Shown in pieces: positions 26,509-34,216 of a DNA stretch of 64,000 nt (the first letter of the stretch is position 1; every line of letters starts with the position of its first letter). A program made the position numbers and the translations under genes. The stretch comes from Hongsoonwoonella zoysiae (GTDB taxonomy: Bacteria > Pseudomonadota > Alphaproteobacteria > Rhizobiales > Stappiaceae), in contig NZ_JABRXF010000001.1 of assembly GCF_013266695.1 (NCBI RefSeq), positions 933,236-997,235 of the forward strand. Reading direction: 5' to 3'. The notes below the pieces were generated by a model. The model worked only from the letters and a program-made list of their open reading frames with translations. It was not told the DNA's origin and did not search any database.

Positions 26509-26620
26509 GAGCGCTTTTCCTGAAAGCGGGGTCGCTTTCGTGGCAAGAAATCGTTCCAGAATCAATAACTTGAACATATCCTTGTCACAAATTCCGACTC
26601 AGATTTCGCGGGATATGCTC
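26509..26620 (-). repeat. Dispersed 112-bp intergenic repeat, copy A
   Basis: Read on the minus strand this segment starts GAGCATATCCCGCGAAATCT and ends AAAGCGCTC. By hand it aligns without gaps to 53814-53925 (plus) over 112 bp with about 84 identical positions. It contains two inverted repeats: GAGCATATCC / GGATATGTTC, and GAAAGCG / CGCTTTC. It resembles the GAGCATGATCC-type palindromic units common between genes in rhizobia. Confidence 0.75.
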
Positions 26621-26624
26621 TAGT

Positions 26625-26660
26625 GTCAAAAAACCCCGGAAGCGGCGCTTCCGGGGTTTG
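26625..26660 (-). terminator. Intrinsic terminator of rpoH
   Basis: A 13-bp perfect stem (AAACCCCGGAAGC, 26631-26643, paired with 26647-26659) with a 3-nt loop is followed by a T6 run on the minus strand. It ends the leftward rpoH transcript and may also stop the convergent M48 transcript. Confidence 0.9.
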
Positions 26661-26686
26661 GTTCTTACCGGTTATCTCGGAGTTTT

Positions 26687-27562
26687 TCAGCCGGAATAGG
26701 CTATCCTGTCCGGCTGCGCCTTGAGCAAGGCATCCTTCAGTTTTTCAAGTGCGCGGTTTTCTATCTGGCGCACCCGCTCCTTGGAGATGCCGAGCTTCTG
26801 GCCAAGCGCCTCCAGCGTGGCGCCTTCTTCGGAAAGGCGGCGTTCGCGCACAATCTTCAGTTCGCGCTCGCTCAACACGCCGAGTGCGCTCTGCAGCCAT
26901 TTCGACCGCCGCTCCGTATCGATCACGTTGCCGACCGTTTCTTCCGGGAGCGGGTCTTCCGAGACAAGGAAATCCTGCCGGTCGGCGCTCTGGCCGTCGG
27001 ATTCCACGACCGGCGCGTTGAGAGACGTGTCGGGTCCGGACAGACGCGCGCTCATCAGCGCCACGTCGCCCACTTTCACGCCCACCGCATCGGCGATCTG
27101 CGTGTGGATCTCGTCCTCCGAGAGCCGTGAGGTCCCGCGCGAGAGGCGCGCGCGAAGCCGGCGAAGGTTGAAAAACAGCGCTTTTTGCGTGGACGATGTG
27201 CCGCCGCGCACGATCGACCAGTTGCGAAGGATATAGTCCTGGATCGATGCGCGTATCCACCATGTCGCATAGGTGGAGAAGCGCACTTCCCGTTCGGGCT
27301 CGAAGCGCGACGCCGCCTCCAGCAGGCCGACATGGCCTTCCTGAATGAGATCTCCCATCGAAAGTCCGAAATTCCGGTACTTTGCGGCAACAGCGATTAC
27401 GAGCCGCATGTGAGCGAGCGACAGGCGGTCGAGCGACGCCTGATCGCCTTCGTTACGCCATTTGAGCGCCAGCTCGTGTTCTTCCTCGCGGGAAAGGTAA
27501 GGCGCGTTCATCGCCGCCTTGACGAGCTGTCTCCGGCTTCCATGTATCCGTGCTGAACTCAT
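26687..27562 (-). CDS. rpoH: RNA polymerase sigma-32 factor
   Basis: A 291-residue sigma-70-family factor. Region 2 reads DLIQEGHVGLLEAASRFEP and RFSTYATWWIRASIQDYILRN. The RpoH box (STQKALFFNLRR) distinguishes it from housekeeping sigma factors. Region 4 ends GISKERVRQIENRALEKLK. Many rhizobia have two rpoH genes, and the divergent middle region (about 165-200) suggests the RpoH2 type linked to oxidative stress, but this is uncertain. The ATG at 27562 is set by GAGGAGG upstream; a GTG two codons earlier would overlap that site. A long AT-rich upstream region probably carries several promoters. Confidence 0.92.
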   Translation of the reverse strand: MSSARIHGSRRQLVKAAMNAPYLSREEEHELALKWRNEGDQASLDRLSLAHMRLVIAVAAKYRNFGLSMGDLIQEGHVGLLEAASRFEPEREVRFSTYATWWIRASIQDYILRNWSIVRGGTSSTQKALFFNLRRLRARLSRGTSRLSEDEIHTQIADAVGVKVGDVALMSARLSGPDTSLNAPVVESDGQSADRQDFLVSEDPLPEETVGNVIDTERRSKWLQSALGVLSERELKIVRERRLSEEGATLEALGQKLGISKERVRQIENRALEKLKDALLKAQPDRIAYSG

Positions 27563-28206
27563 TACCACCTCCTCGCCTCATGCGGGCGTTCGTTGTGGTC
27601 GGTGTATGATCGTCCTACGCGGTCTCCGGTTTCCTGGATCAGCTCCGGGCGGGAGGAAGCCACACATCCTGCATGCGACAGTCCCGGAAGCTTGATCCGC
27701 CAGCCGGCATTTGTCCGGTCGACCGCGCATTTCCGCGCTTGTTAAATGATGCGTCTCGTGAGGGATCAGCTCAAAGACAATTTTTTGTGCGATATCATCA
27801 GCGTTTCTTATTGAACGTATTTATCGCTTTTTTGAGCTGTAGCGCCTATTTTCAATTATTATTATCCTAAAATGGTAATATGAATAACGGTTCAAGTCCA
27901 TAACTATTATAATATGGACATCGACGATAATTAATTATCTGGAAAATTCAAGTCCAATTGATACTTCAATTGCATTGAATAAAGTGAAAATCGGCACCAA
28001 AGCATGCTATTTGTCGCGAATAGCTCCGCTGAACCTTGAAATTCTTTCTCGCGCATGGCGGTCTCACCCTCTTTCGTGCGGCCGGCCGGCGGGCTTTAAG
28101 GTGTTCTGCGCCTTTTCGTGATCGCAGAAATCGCCAGGGCGCCGTTTTCCCCGCATGCTGCGCTCAGCAGGCAGACAGGCAGCGCCGGTAGTCTGTTTTC
28201 CAAATC
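27563..28206. other. Intergenic region upstream of rpoH
   Basis: About 640 bp without a convincing gene. It includes a strongly AT-rich stretch at 27775-28010, unlike the surrounding GC-rich sequence. It must hold the rpoH promoter region. Short frames here show no family features. Confidence 0.45.
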
Positions 28207-28233
28207 AAAAAGCCCGGCGCATTGCCGGGCTTT
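28207..28233 (-). terminator. Intrinsic terminator of carD
   Basis: A 10-bp stem (AAAGCCCGGC / GCCGGGCTTT) with a 5-nt loop is followed by a T-run on the minus strand, 35 bp past the carD stop. Confidence 0.9.
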
Positions 28234-28267
28234 CTGAAATGCGTTGGCGATTTCGCGCAACTTTGCC

Positions 28268-28867
28268 TCAGGCGGCTTCTTCCTGGGCGTCCTCGTCGTC
28301 CTCGCCATCGGTTTCCGCGGCCGCCGCTGCGGCAGCAGCCTTGCGGCTTTCGGATTTGGCCAGGTTCTGCTCGATCTGGCGCACCGCCTCCGTCTCTGAG
28401 GTTTTGTTGACAGCGGCGATTTCGCGCGACATCCGGTCGAGCGCAGCCTCATAGAGCTGGCGCTCGGAATAGGACTGCTCGGGCTGGCTGTCGGAACGGT
28501 AGAGATCGCGCACCACTTCGGCGATGGAGATAAGGTCGCCCGAGTTGATCTTCGCCTCGTATTCCTGGGCGCGGCGGCTCCACATGGTGCGCTTGACGCG
28601 CGGGCGTCCGCGCACCGTTTCCAGCGCTTTCTTCACGGTGGCGGCGTCGGAAAGCTTGCGCATGCCGACGGACGGAATCTTCGCCACAGGCACGCGCAGC
28701 GTCATCTTGTCCTGCTCGAAGCTGATCACCAGCAGTTCGAGGGAGAAGCCTGCCACATTCTGTTCTTCGATTGCTGTGATCTGTCCCACGCCATGGGCGG
28801 GATAAACGATATGCTCGCCTGTTTTGAAACCTTGTCGCTGCGCGGCCTTCTTAGCGGTCGTTGCCAT
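28268..28867 (-). CDS. CarD family transcriptional regulator
   Basis: A 199-residue protein. The N-terminal Tudor-like RNA-polymerase-interacting domain reads FKTGEHIVYPAHGVGQITAIEE and MTLRVPVAKI. A helical DNA-interacting domain follows (RAQEYEAKINSGDLISIAEVVRDL, SERQLYEAALDRM). The last 30 residues are an Ala run and an acidic tail. CarD-type proteins bind the RNA polymerase beta subunit and stabilise the open complex at promoters, including rRNA promoters. The gene ends in a strong terminator and lies between rpoH and fdxA, an order common in Hyphomicrobiales. Confidence 0.93.
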   Translation of the reverse strand: MATTAKKAAQRQGFKTGEHIVYPAHGVGQITAIEEQNVAGFSLELLVISFEQDKMTLRVPVAKIPSVGMRKLSDAATVKKALETVRGRPRVKRTMWSRRAQEYEAKINSGDLISIAEVVRDLYRSDSQPEQSYSERQLYEAALDRMSREIAAVNKTSETEAVRQIEQNLAKSESRKAAAAAAAAETDGEDDEDAQEEAA

Positions 28868-29190
28868 ATGGTTTTGTCACTCCTGCGCAGTTGCCGGCCA
28901 TCATCGGCCGAAAGGAGAGCCGCCGTCCTTGCGATGGCGCTCCGAAGGATAAAGACACGCATTGATCCCGATCGGCAGGTGGGCTTGCCGCGAAGGATCC
29001 GCGTTTTACGATGGTCAGCCGATAAAAGCTCCGAGCCTCGACATACCTGGGGATTTTACGGTCCTAGCCGCCTTCGCAACCGGGGTTCGGATTGCGATCA
29101 TAAAAAAACCTCCGTTGGGAGGGGGATTCGGTTATCATCGACTGTGATACTTATATAGCACAAAAAATTGTGGAATTCAAAGTCTTCGTC
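28868..29190. other. Intergenic region upstream of carD
   Basis: No gene seen between the carD start and the fdxA terminator. A small inverted repeat (AACCTCC / GGAGG) lies near 29107-29122. The carD promoter is expected here. Confidence 0.4.
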
Positions 29191-29228
29191 AAAATGAGGA
29201 TGCCGAATCGCCTGCGACGATCCGGCAT
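29191..29228 (-). terminator. Probable terminator of fdxA
   Basis: An 11-bp stem (29200-29210 with 29218-29228, one G-T pair) is followed on the minus strand by CCTCATTTT. It lies 31 bp beyond the fdxA stop. The short T-run lowers confidence. Confidence 0.6.
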
Positions 29229-29258
29229 TTGAAGATTACGTAGGGTAATTCTAACGGG

Positions 29259-29597
29259 TCAGTCGCCCTGTCCCGGTTCCGGCGAAAAATACTGCTCGTA
29301 CTTGTTTTCCTTGCCGTCGAATTCCTTGGCGTCGGCCGGCGGATCTTTCTTCACCGTGATGTTCGGCCACTCGGCGGCGTATTTGGTGTTGATCTCAAGC
29401 CAGCTTTCCAGGCCCGGCTCCGTGTCGGGCTTGATCGCCTCTGCGGGGCATTCCGGCTCGCACACGCCGCAGTCGATGCATTCGTCCGGATGGATGACCA
29501 GCATGTTCTCGCCCTCGTAGAAACAGTCCACGGGGCAGACCTCGACGCAGTCGGTGTATTTGCACTTGATGCAATTGTCGGTGACGATGTAGGTCAT
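29259..29597 (-). CDS. fdxA: 7Fe ferredoxin FdxA
   Basis: A 112-residue ferredoxin starting MTYIVTDNC. Cysteines C9, C17, C21 and C50 fit a 3Fe-4S site and C25, C40, C43 and C46 a 4Fe-4S site, as in Azotobacter ferredoxin I-like proteins. C12 is an extra cysteine seen in this family. The C-terminal half ([21 protein letters not shown]) is the usual extension. It carries electrons in the cytosol; the partner is unknown. The start at 29597 is fixed by the family N-terminus; the longer frame adds 24 unrelated residues. It lies downstream of the S4-domain and helicase genes on the same strand, after a 280-bp gap. Confidence 0.93.
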   Translation of the reverse strand: MTYIVTDNCIKCKYTDCVEVCPVDCFYEGENMLVIHPDECIDCGVCEPECPAEAIKPDTEPGLESWLEINTKYAAEWPNITVKKDPPADAKEFDGKENKYEQYFSPEPGQGD

Positions 29598-29877
29598 CGC
29601 GTTCCTCTCGTACACGCCACGCCTCGAAGGTGTCCGGCGTGCATTCTGGGCCGGCCCGCACCGCGGCACCCGGTGCGGGATTTCCCGCGCGGGGCGGCTC
29701 CTGATCTGTCATTTATCCCCGATCCCGCCTTCAGCAAGCCGATGAGACGGGCCGGTGTCAAAGTTTCCTGTCGGGCGACTGGGTAACGCCTTTGCGCCGC
29801 GCCCGCAAGGCTGCTTGAGGCGACATTTTCGGGCCTCGAAACGAAATCATTCTAACCAGCGGCATTTTAGCGAAATT

Positions 29878-30267
29878 TCAGTCTTCCGACCGGCGAAAAG
29901 CGTCTATCTGTCGCCGTTCCTTCTTTGTCGGCCGGCCCGCGCCCGCCTCGCGCCGCCCATCAGCGGGGGTGGTCCCGGCGGGGCGTGCGGGTTTCGGGGG
30001 CGAAAGATCCTCATATAGAAGCCGGGCCTCGGCTGCGGGGCCGCGCCGGCTTCCGATCGCGAGAATTTTCAACACGAGCACGCGCCGTTCCAGAGCGACG
30101 GTCAGGACATCGCCGACCTTCACTGTCTTGCTGGCCGCGTCCACCTTTTCACGGTTGAGCCGGACATGGCCTGAAACGGCGAGCTTTTGGGCCAGACTGC
30201 GCGATTTGGTCACACGCGCATGCCAAAGCCATTTGTCGATGCGCTGTGCTGATGCCGCTTCGCTCAC
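29878..30267 (-). CDS. S4-domain RNA-binding protein (HslR/Hsp15-like)
   Basis: A 129-residue basic protein. The S4 RNA-binding domain is at about residues 8-60 (QRIDKWLWHARVTKSRSLAQKL, VRLNREKVDAASKTVKVGD). A Pro/Arg/Lys-rich C-terminus ends in KKERRQIDAFRR. It resembles heat-shock protein 15, which recycles stalled 50S ribosomal subunits. It begins 12 bp after the stop of the upstream helicase gene, so both are one transcription unit, which points to RNA or ribosome metabolism. Confidence 0.9.
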   Translation of the reverse strand: MSEAASAQRIDKWLWHARVTKSRSLAQKLAVSGHVRLNREKVDAASKTVKVGDVLTVALERRVLVLKILAIGSRRGPAAEARLLYEDLSPPKPARPAGTTPADGRREAGAGRPTKKERRQIDAFRRSED

Positions 30268-30279
30268 CGCGCACTCCCG

Positions 30280-33200
30280 TCACGATTTGCCGGAGCCGCC
30301 CTTTTCAAGATCGGCCTTCAAGGCCGCCAGTGCCGCGAAAGGTGAATCCGGGTCGGCACGCTTTTCCCTGGGCGGTGCGGATTTGCGCTGGCCGGAGTGG
30401 GGCTTGCCGCCGCCCTTGCCCGCGCCCTTGCCCGCGCCCTTGCCTGGCCCGTGGCCGGGCCCGCTGCGTCCGGGTTTGCCTCGGCGCGGGCCCCTGGCGT
30501 TGCGGTTTTCGCGGCCTTCCTCTCCGTTGCCGTCTCTCGTGCCACCGTCCGCATGCCTGCCTGCCTGGCGCTGGCCTTCCTGGCGGTTCCTGGAGCGTCG
30601 GTCGCCGCGTCCGGGCCGCCACACTTCCACGGTCAAGGTTTCCATGACCGTGTCCTCGCCCTCAGCGCTCTCTGCAAGAGCGCCTTCGGAGGCGGCTGTT
30701 TCCGTGGCGGGCGCTTCGGCAGCCGGTGCTTCGGCCGGGGCGTCGGATGCCGCAGGCGTCTCTTCCTGCGCTGCCGCCGGGGCCTCTTCGGTCTGCGGGG
30801 CCTCGGCTTCCTGCGATGCCGCTTCGGCCGGATCGGTTACAGCTTCGGTGGTCTCTGGCGTTTCCTCGCCGCTTTGGGCTTCCGCCTTTACCGGTTGCGG
30901 TTCCTGCGCCGGTTTCTCTTCGGATGCGGGCGTTTCGGCGCTCGCGCCGTCTTCCGGCTTCGCCTTTGTCGGTCGCGTCACCTCACGCGGGCTCGACCGG
31001 TAGCCGAGCGATCTAAGCACGGCTGAAAAATCCTCTCCCGCGCAGCCGAGCAGCGATGTCATGGCCACGGTCACGGTGAATCCGCCGCCCTCTGCGATCG
31101 CGCCTTCCGGCGGTTCGACAGACTTGTCGATCGGCTTCCAGGCGATCAGCGGGCGGATCAGGTCGGCCAGCCGTTCCAGGATATCGATGCGCACGGCCCT
31201 CGGCCCGCACACGCGAAAGCCGACGACCTTGAAAAGATCGCGCGAGATTTCGGGATCGACCGGTATCGACGTGCGCCCGGAGGCCGAAAGCTGCGGCAGT
31301 TCGTTGAGGCCGGGCATATCCGGCTCGCCGTGCTTGAGCGCCCAAAGCTGGGCGATGAGCTGGCTTGGCGCCGGCTTCAGCAGGGCGGGCACGTAAATGT
31401 GGTAGGCGCCGAAGCGGACGCCCAGTTTGCGCATCGATGCCCGCGCGCCCTGGTCGAGCTGGCGCACGTCTTCCGCCACGTCCTGGCGCTCCAGGATGCC
31501 GAGTCCCTCGACGATGCGGAAGGCGACGCCGCGCGCAAGCCCTTCCATGCCTTCTGCCGCCTCCAGGTCGTGAAGCGGCTTCAATAGCGTACCGATATGC
31601 GCCTTGATCCAGAGCGAAATCCGCTCCTGCACCTTGTCGCGCAACGGCCCCGTCAGCGTTTCGTCGGCAAGGATAACGAAGCCTGGCGCAAGCACCGTTT
31701 CGCCGGCGATCAGCCGCGCCACGATTTCGCCCTGCCAGCGGATCGTCCCGTCGGTGGAAAGCGCGAATTCCTCGTTCGGCGCCTTGGAAAGCTTTTCCGC
31801 GCGCCTTTCTATCTCGCTCACCAGCGCCTTTTGCGCCGCCGCGCGCACGGTCTTGCCGTCCGGTCCCTCGGCTGCGGCGTCCGGCGCGAACCGGAAACCC
31901 TGCAACTGGCCGATGTGCTGACCCTCGACAAGGACGTCGCCGGTCTGGTTGATCTCCGTTTCGAGCATCGCGTTTTCTCTCAAACGTCGCATCAATACGC
32001 TGGTTCGCCGATCCACGAAACGCTGCGTTAGCTTTTCATGGAGGGCATCGGATAAACGGTCTTCTATGCTACGCGTGACGCCTTGCCAATAAGCCGGGTC
32101 GCCAAGCCAGTCCGCGCGGTTGGCGACGAACGTCCATGTGCGGATATGGGCGATCCGGTTCGCCAGCGTGTCGATGTCCCCGTCGATCCGGTCGGCGAAG
32201 GAAACCTGCGCGCCGAACCACTCGTCGGGAATGACACCATCCCGCGTTATATGACCGTAAAGCGAAGCGATCAGGTCCGCATGGTTTGCGGGCGCGATCT
32301 TACGGTAGTCCGGCACCTGGCAGACGTCCCACAGAAGTTCGATCCGCTCTCGCGAGGTGGCGATGCGGCGGATGTCGGGGTCGCGCGCGGCGTGTTCCAG
32401 CGCGCTCTGGTCCTCCGCGGGCGGGGCCTTGGCAAGGCCTTCTTCGCCCGGCGGCTGTTCCAGCGAGCGTATCAGCCGGTCAAGCGAGGTGAAATCGAGC
32501 TGCGGGTTGCGCCACTGCAGCACCTTCAGCGCATCGAAGCGGTGGCATTCCAGCGCGTCCACCAGTTCGTTGTCGAGCGGGTCGACCCGCCCCGTCACGC
32601 CGAATGTGCCGTCACGCGTGTGCCTTCCGGCCCGGCCGGCGATCTGACCCATCTCGGAGCGCGTGAGCTGGCGGTATTGATAGCCGTCGAACTTGCGGTT
32701 GCCGGCAAAGGCGATGTGGTCGACATCGAGGTTGAGGCCCATGCCGATGGCGTCGGTCGCCACGAGGTGTTCCACATCGCCGTTCTGGAAAAGCTCCACC
32801 TGCGCATTGCGCGTGCGCGGGCTCAGCGAGCCGAGAACGACGGCGGCTCCGCCGCGTTGGCGGCGGATCAGTTCCGCGATCGCATAGACCTCGCTCGCCG
32901 AAAAGGCGACGGCGGCGGAGCGCCTCGGAAGGCGTGTGATTTTCTTCGAACCCGCATAGGTCAGCACCGACATGCGCGGTCGCGTGACCACATTGATGCC
33001 GGGGATAAGTTTCTCAAGCAGCGGGCGCACCGTCGCCGCGCCCAGAAGCAGCGTTTCCGACCGGCCGCGCAGGTTGAGAAGGCGGTCTGTAAACACGTGA
33101 CCGCGTTCAAGGTCGCCAGCAAGCTGGACCTCGTCGATCGCGACAAACTCCGTGTCGAGGTCGAGCGGCATCGCCTCCACGGTGGAAACCCAGAAGCGCG

Positions 33201-33447
33201 GGGTCGGCGGGACGATCTTTTCCTCGCCCGTGATCAGCGCGACGGCATCCGCGCCCACCCGCTGCACCAGCCGGCCGAACACTTCGCGCGCCAGGAGCCT
33301 CAGCGGCAGGCCGATAAGGCCGGACGGCTGTGCGATCATGCGTTCGATCGCCAGATGCGTCTTGCCCGTGTTCGTCGGCCCCAAAACGGCGGTAACGGTG
33401 CGGGCGCGCGCGGCCGGCGGTAGCGGCGAATATCCTGACTGAAACAT
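30280..33447 (-). CDS. Suv3-like DEAD-box-related RNA helicase with long disordered tail
   Basis: A 1055-residue protein. The helicase core (about 20-330) has P-loop GPTNTGKT, a Walker-B-type AIDEVQL, GSLSPRTR, and the motif VI block QIAGRAGRHTRDGTFGVTG, as in mitochondrial Suv3 RNA helicases. A helical region up to about residue 800 follows. From about 815 to 955 the protein is low complexity (Ala, Glu and Pro). It then turns basic and Gly-rich (HGPGKGAGKGAGKGGGK) and ends in a short conserved-looking SPFAALAALKADL. The tail probably binds RNA or partner proteins. Cotranscribed with the S4 protein gene. Confidence 0.9.
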   Translation of the reverse strand: MFQSGYSPLPPAARARTVTAVLGPTNTGKTHLAIERMIAQPSGLIGLPLRLLAREVFGRLVQRVGADAVALITGEEKIVPPTPRFWVSTVEAMPLDLDTEFVAIDEVQLAGDLERGHVFTDRLLNLRGRSETLLLGAATVRPLLEKLIPGINVVTRPRMSVLTYAGSKKITRLPRRSAAVAFSASEVYAIAELIRRQRGGAAVVLGSLSPRTRNAQVELFQNGDVEHLVATDAIGMGLNLDVDHIAFAGNRKFDGYQYRQLTRSEMGQIAGRAGRHTRDGTFGVTGRVDPLDNELVDALECHRFDALKVLQWRNPQLDFTSLDRLIRSLEQPPGEEGLAKAPPAEDQSALEHAARDPDIRRIATSRERIELLWDVCQVPDYRKIAPANHADLIASLYGHITRDGVIPDEWFGAQVSFADRIDGDIDTLANRIAHIRTWTFVANRADWLGDPAYWQGVTRSIEDRLSDALHEKLTQRFVDRRTSVLMRRLRENAMLETEINQTGDVLVEGQHIGQLQGFRFAPDAAAEGPDGKTVRAAAQKALVSEIERRAEKLSKAPNEEFALSTDGTIRWQGEIVARLIAGETVLAPGFVILADETLTGPLRDKVQERISLWIKAHIGTLLKPLHDLEAAEGMEGLARGVAFRIVEGLGILERQDVAEDVRQLDQGARASMRKLGVRFGAYHIYVPALLKPAPSQLIAQLWALKHGEPDMPGLNELPQLSASGRTSIPVDPEISRDLFKVVGFRVCGPRAVRIDILERLADLIRPLIAWKPIDKSVEPPEGAIAEGGGFTVTVAMTSLLGCAGEDFSAVLRSLGYRSSPREVTRPTKAKPEDGASAETPASEEKPAQEPQPVKAEAQSGEETPETTEAVTDPAEAASQEAEAPQTEEAPAAAQEETPAASDAPAEAPAAEAPATETAASEGALAESAEGEDTVMETLTVEVWRPGRGDRRSRNRQEGQRQAGRHADGGTRDGNGEEGRENRNARGPRRGKPGRSGPGHGPGKGAGKGAGKGGGKPHSGQRKSAPPREKRADPDSPFAALAALKADLEKGGSGKS

Positions 33448-34216
33448 TTTGGGCTGGTGACGTCTTGGCCTGTCGCTCGAACTTGCGTTCCGGCTGAATG
33501 CGCTTGGAGGAATTACCGTACAGGTTTCCTAGCATATTGGTTCGGGCCGTGTCGCGCCCCTTTTTAAGCAAAAGCGCTTCCCGTGGTTTCCGGATCGTTG
33601 ATGCGCCTTGTCCGGACGCTGGCCGATTGTTGCGCGTTTTGTTGCGCGTTGCGGTGTGGCTCGAATCATGTCCGGCGAATGCCCGCATTGCGCGAATCGG
33701 CGGCACGAGACTCGTAAAAAGAACGAGTCTGGAACAAATGCCGACCGAATCGCAGACTCTTGGAGATTCCGCTTTCGTTCCCTACGAAATCTTGTATGCG
33801 GCGGCTGGCTTGGCGCGAAATCGTGAATCCGCTCAGAATCTTAGCGGAATTTTCAAGCTCAGGCGGATTCAGGTCGGAAACCGGTCAAGTGCAAAATTTT
33901 CGTTAAGTGAATCGATAAATCTGACAGGATCTTGTTAACGATTGGGCGGAATGCGGAACATCTGCCGTACGAATCGCTGTTGGTAAAATGTTCCGGTTTT
34001 GGTTCGCCGATAAATTGTAGGTTTCAGGATCGAAGCCACGAGATTTTGATTTCCGGGAAGCTGGTCGAACAATCCAATTCCGGATCGGCGAAGGAAATTG
34101 TCTCGTTTGCGGACAAAGTTTTTGCTCTGCACCAAAAATTGTGCGGCGCTTCCCTTGGGACCTATCCTTTAGTAGAAGGTCCGCGACGTTATTTTTGTTC
34201 GTATGGGAGGACGCCT
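33448..34216. other. Long region upstream of pyruvate carboxylase
   Basis: 769 bp without a supported gene. A plus-strand frame (33498-33938) and a minus-strand frame (33903-34283) show no family features. The helicase promoter and the pyc promoter must both lie here. The pyc reading frame stays open up to 33932, but the extra residues do not look like protein of this family. Confidence 0.45.

Noticed and set aside
33932-34216. N-terminal extension of pyruvate carboxylase
   Set aside because: Extra 95 residues do not match the family; the TTG at 34217 with GGGAGG gives the usual length.
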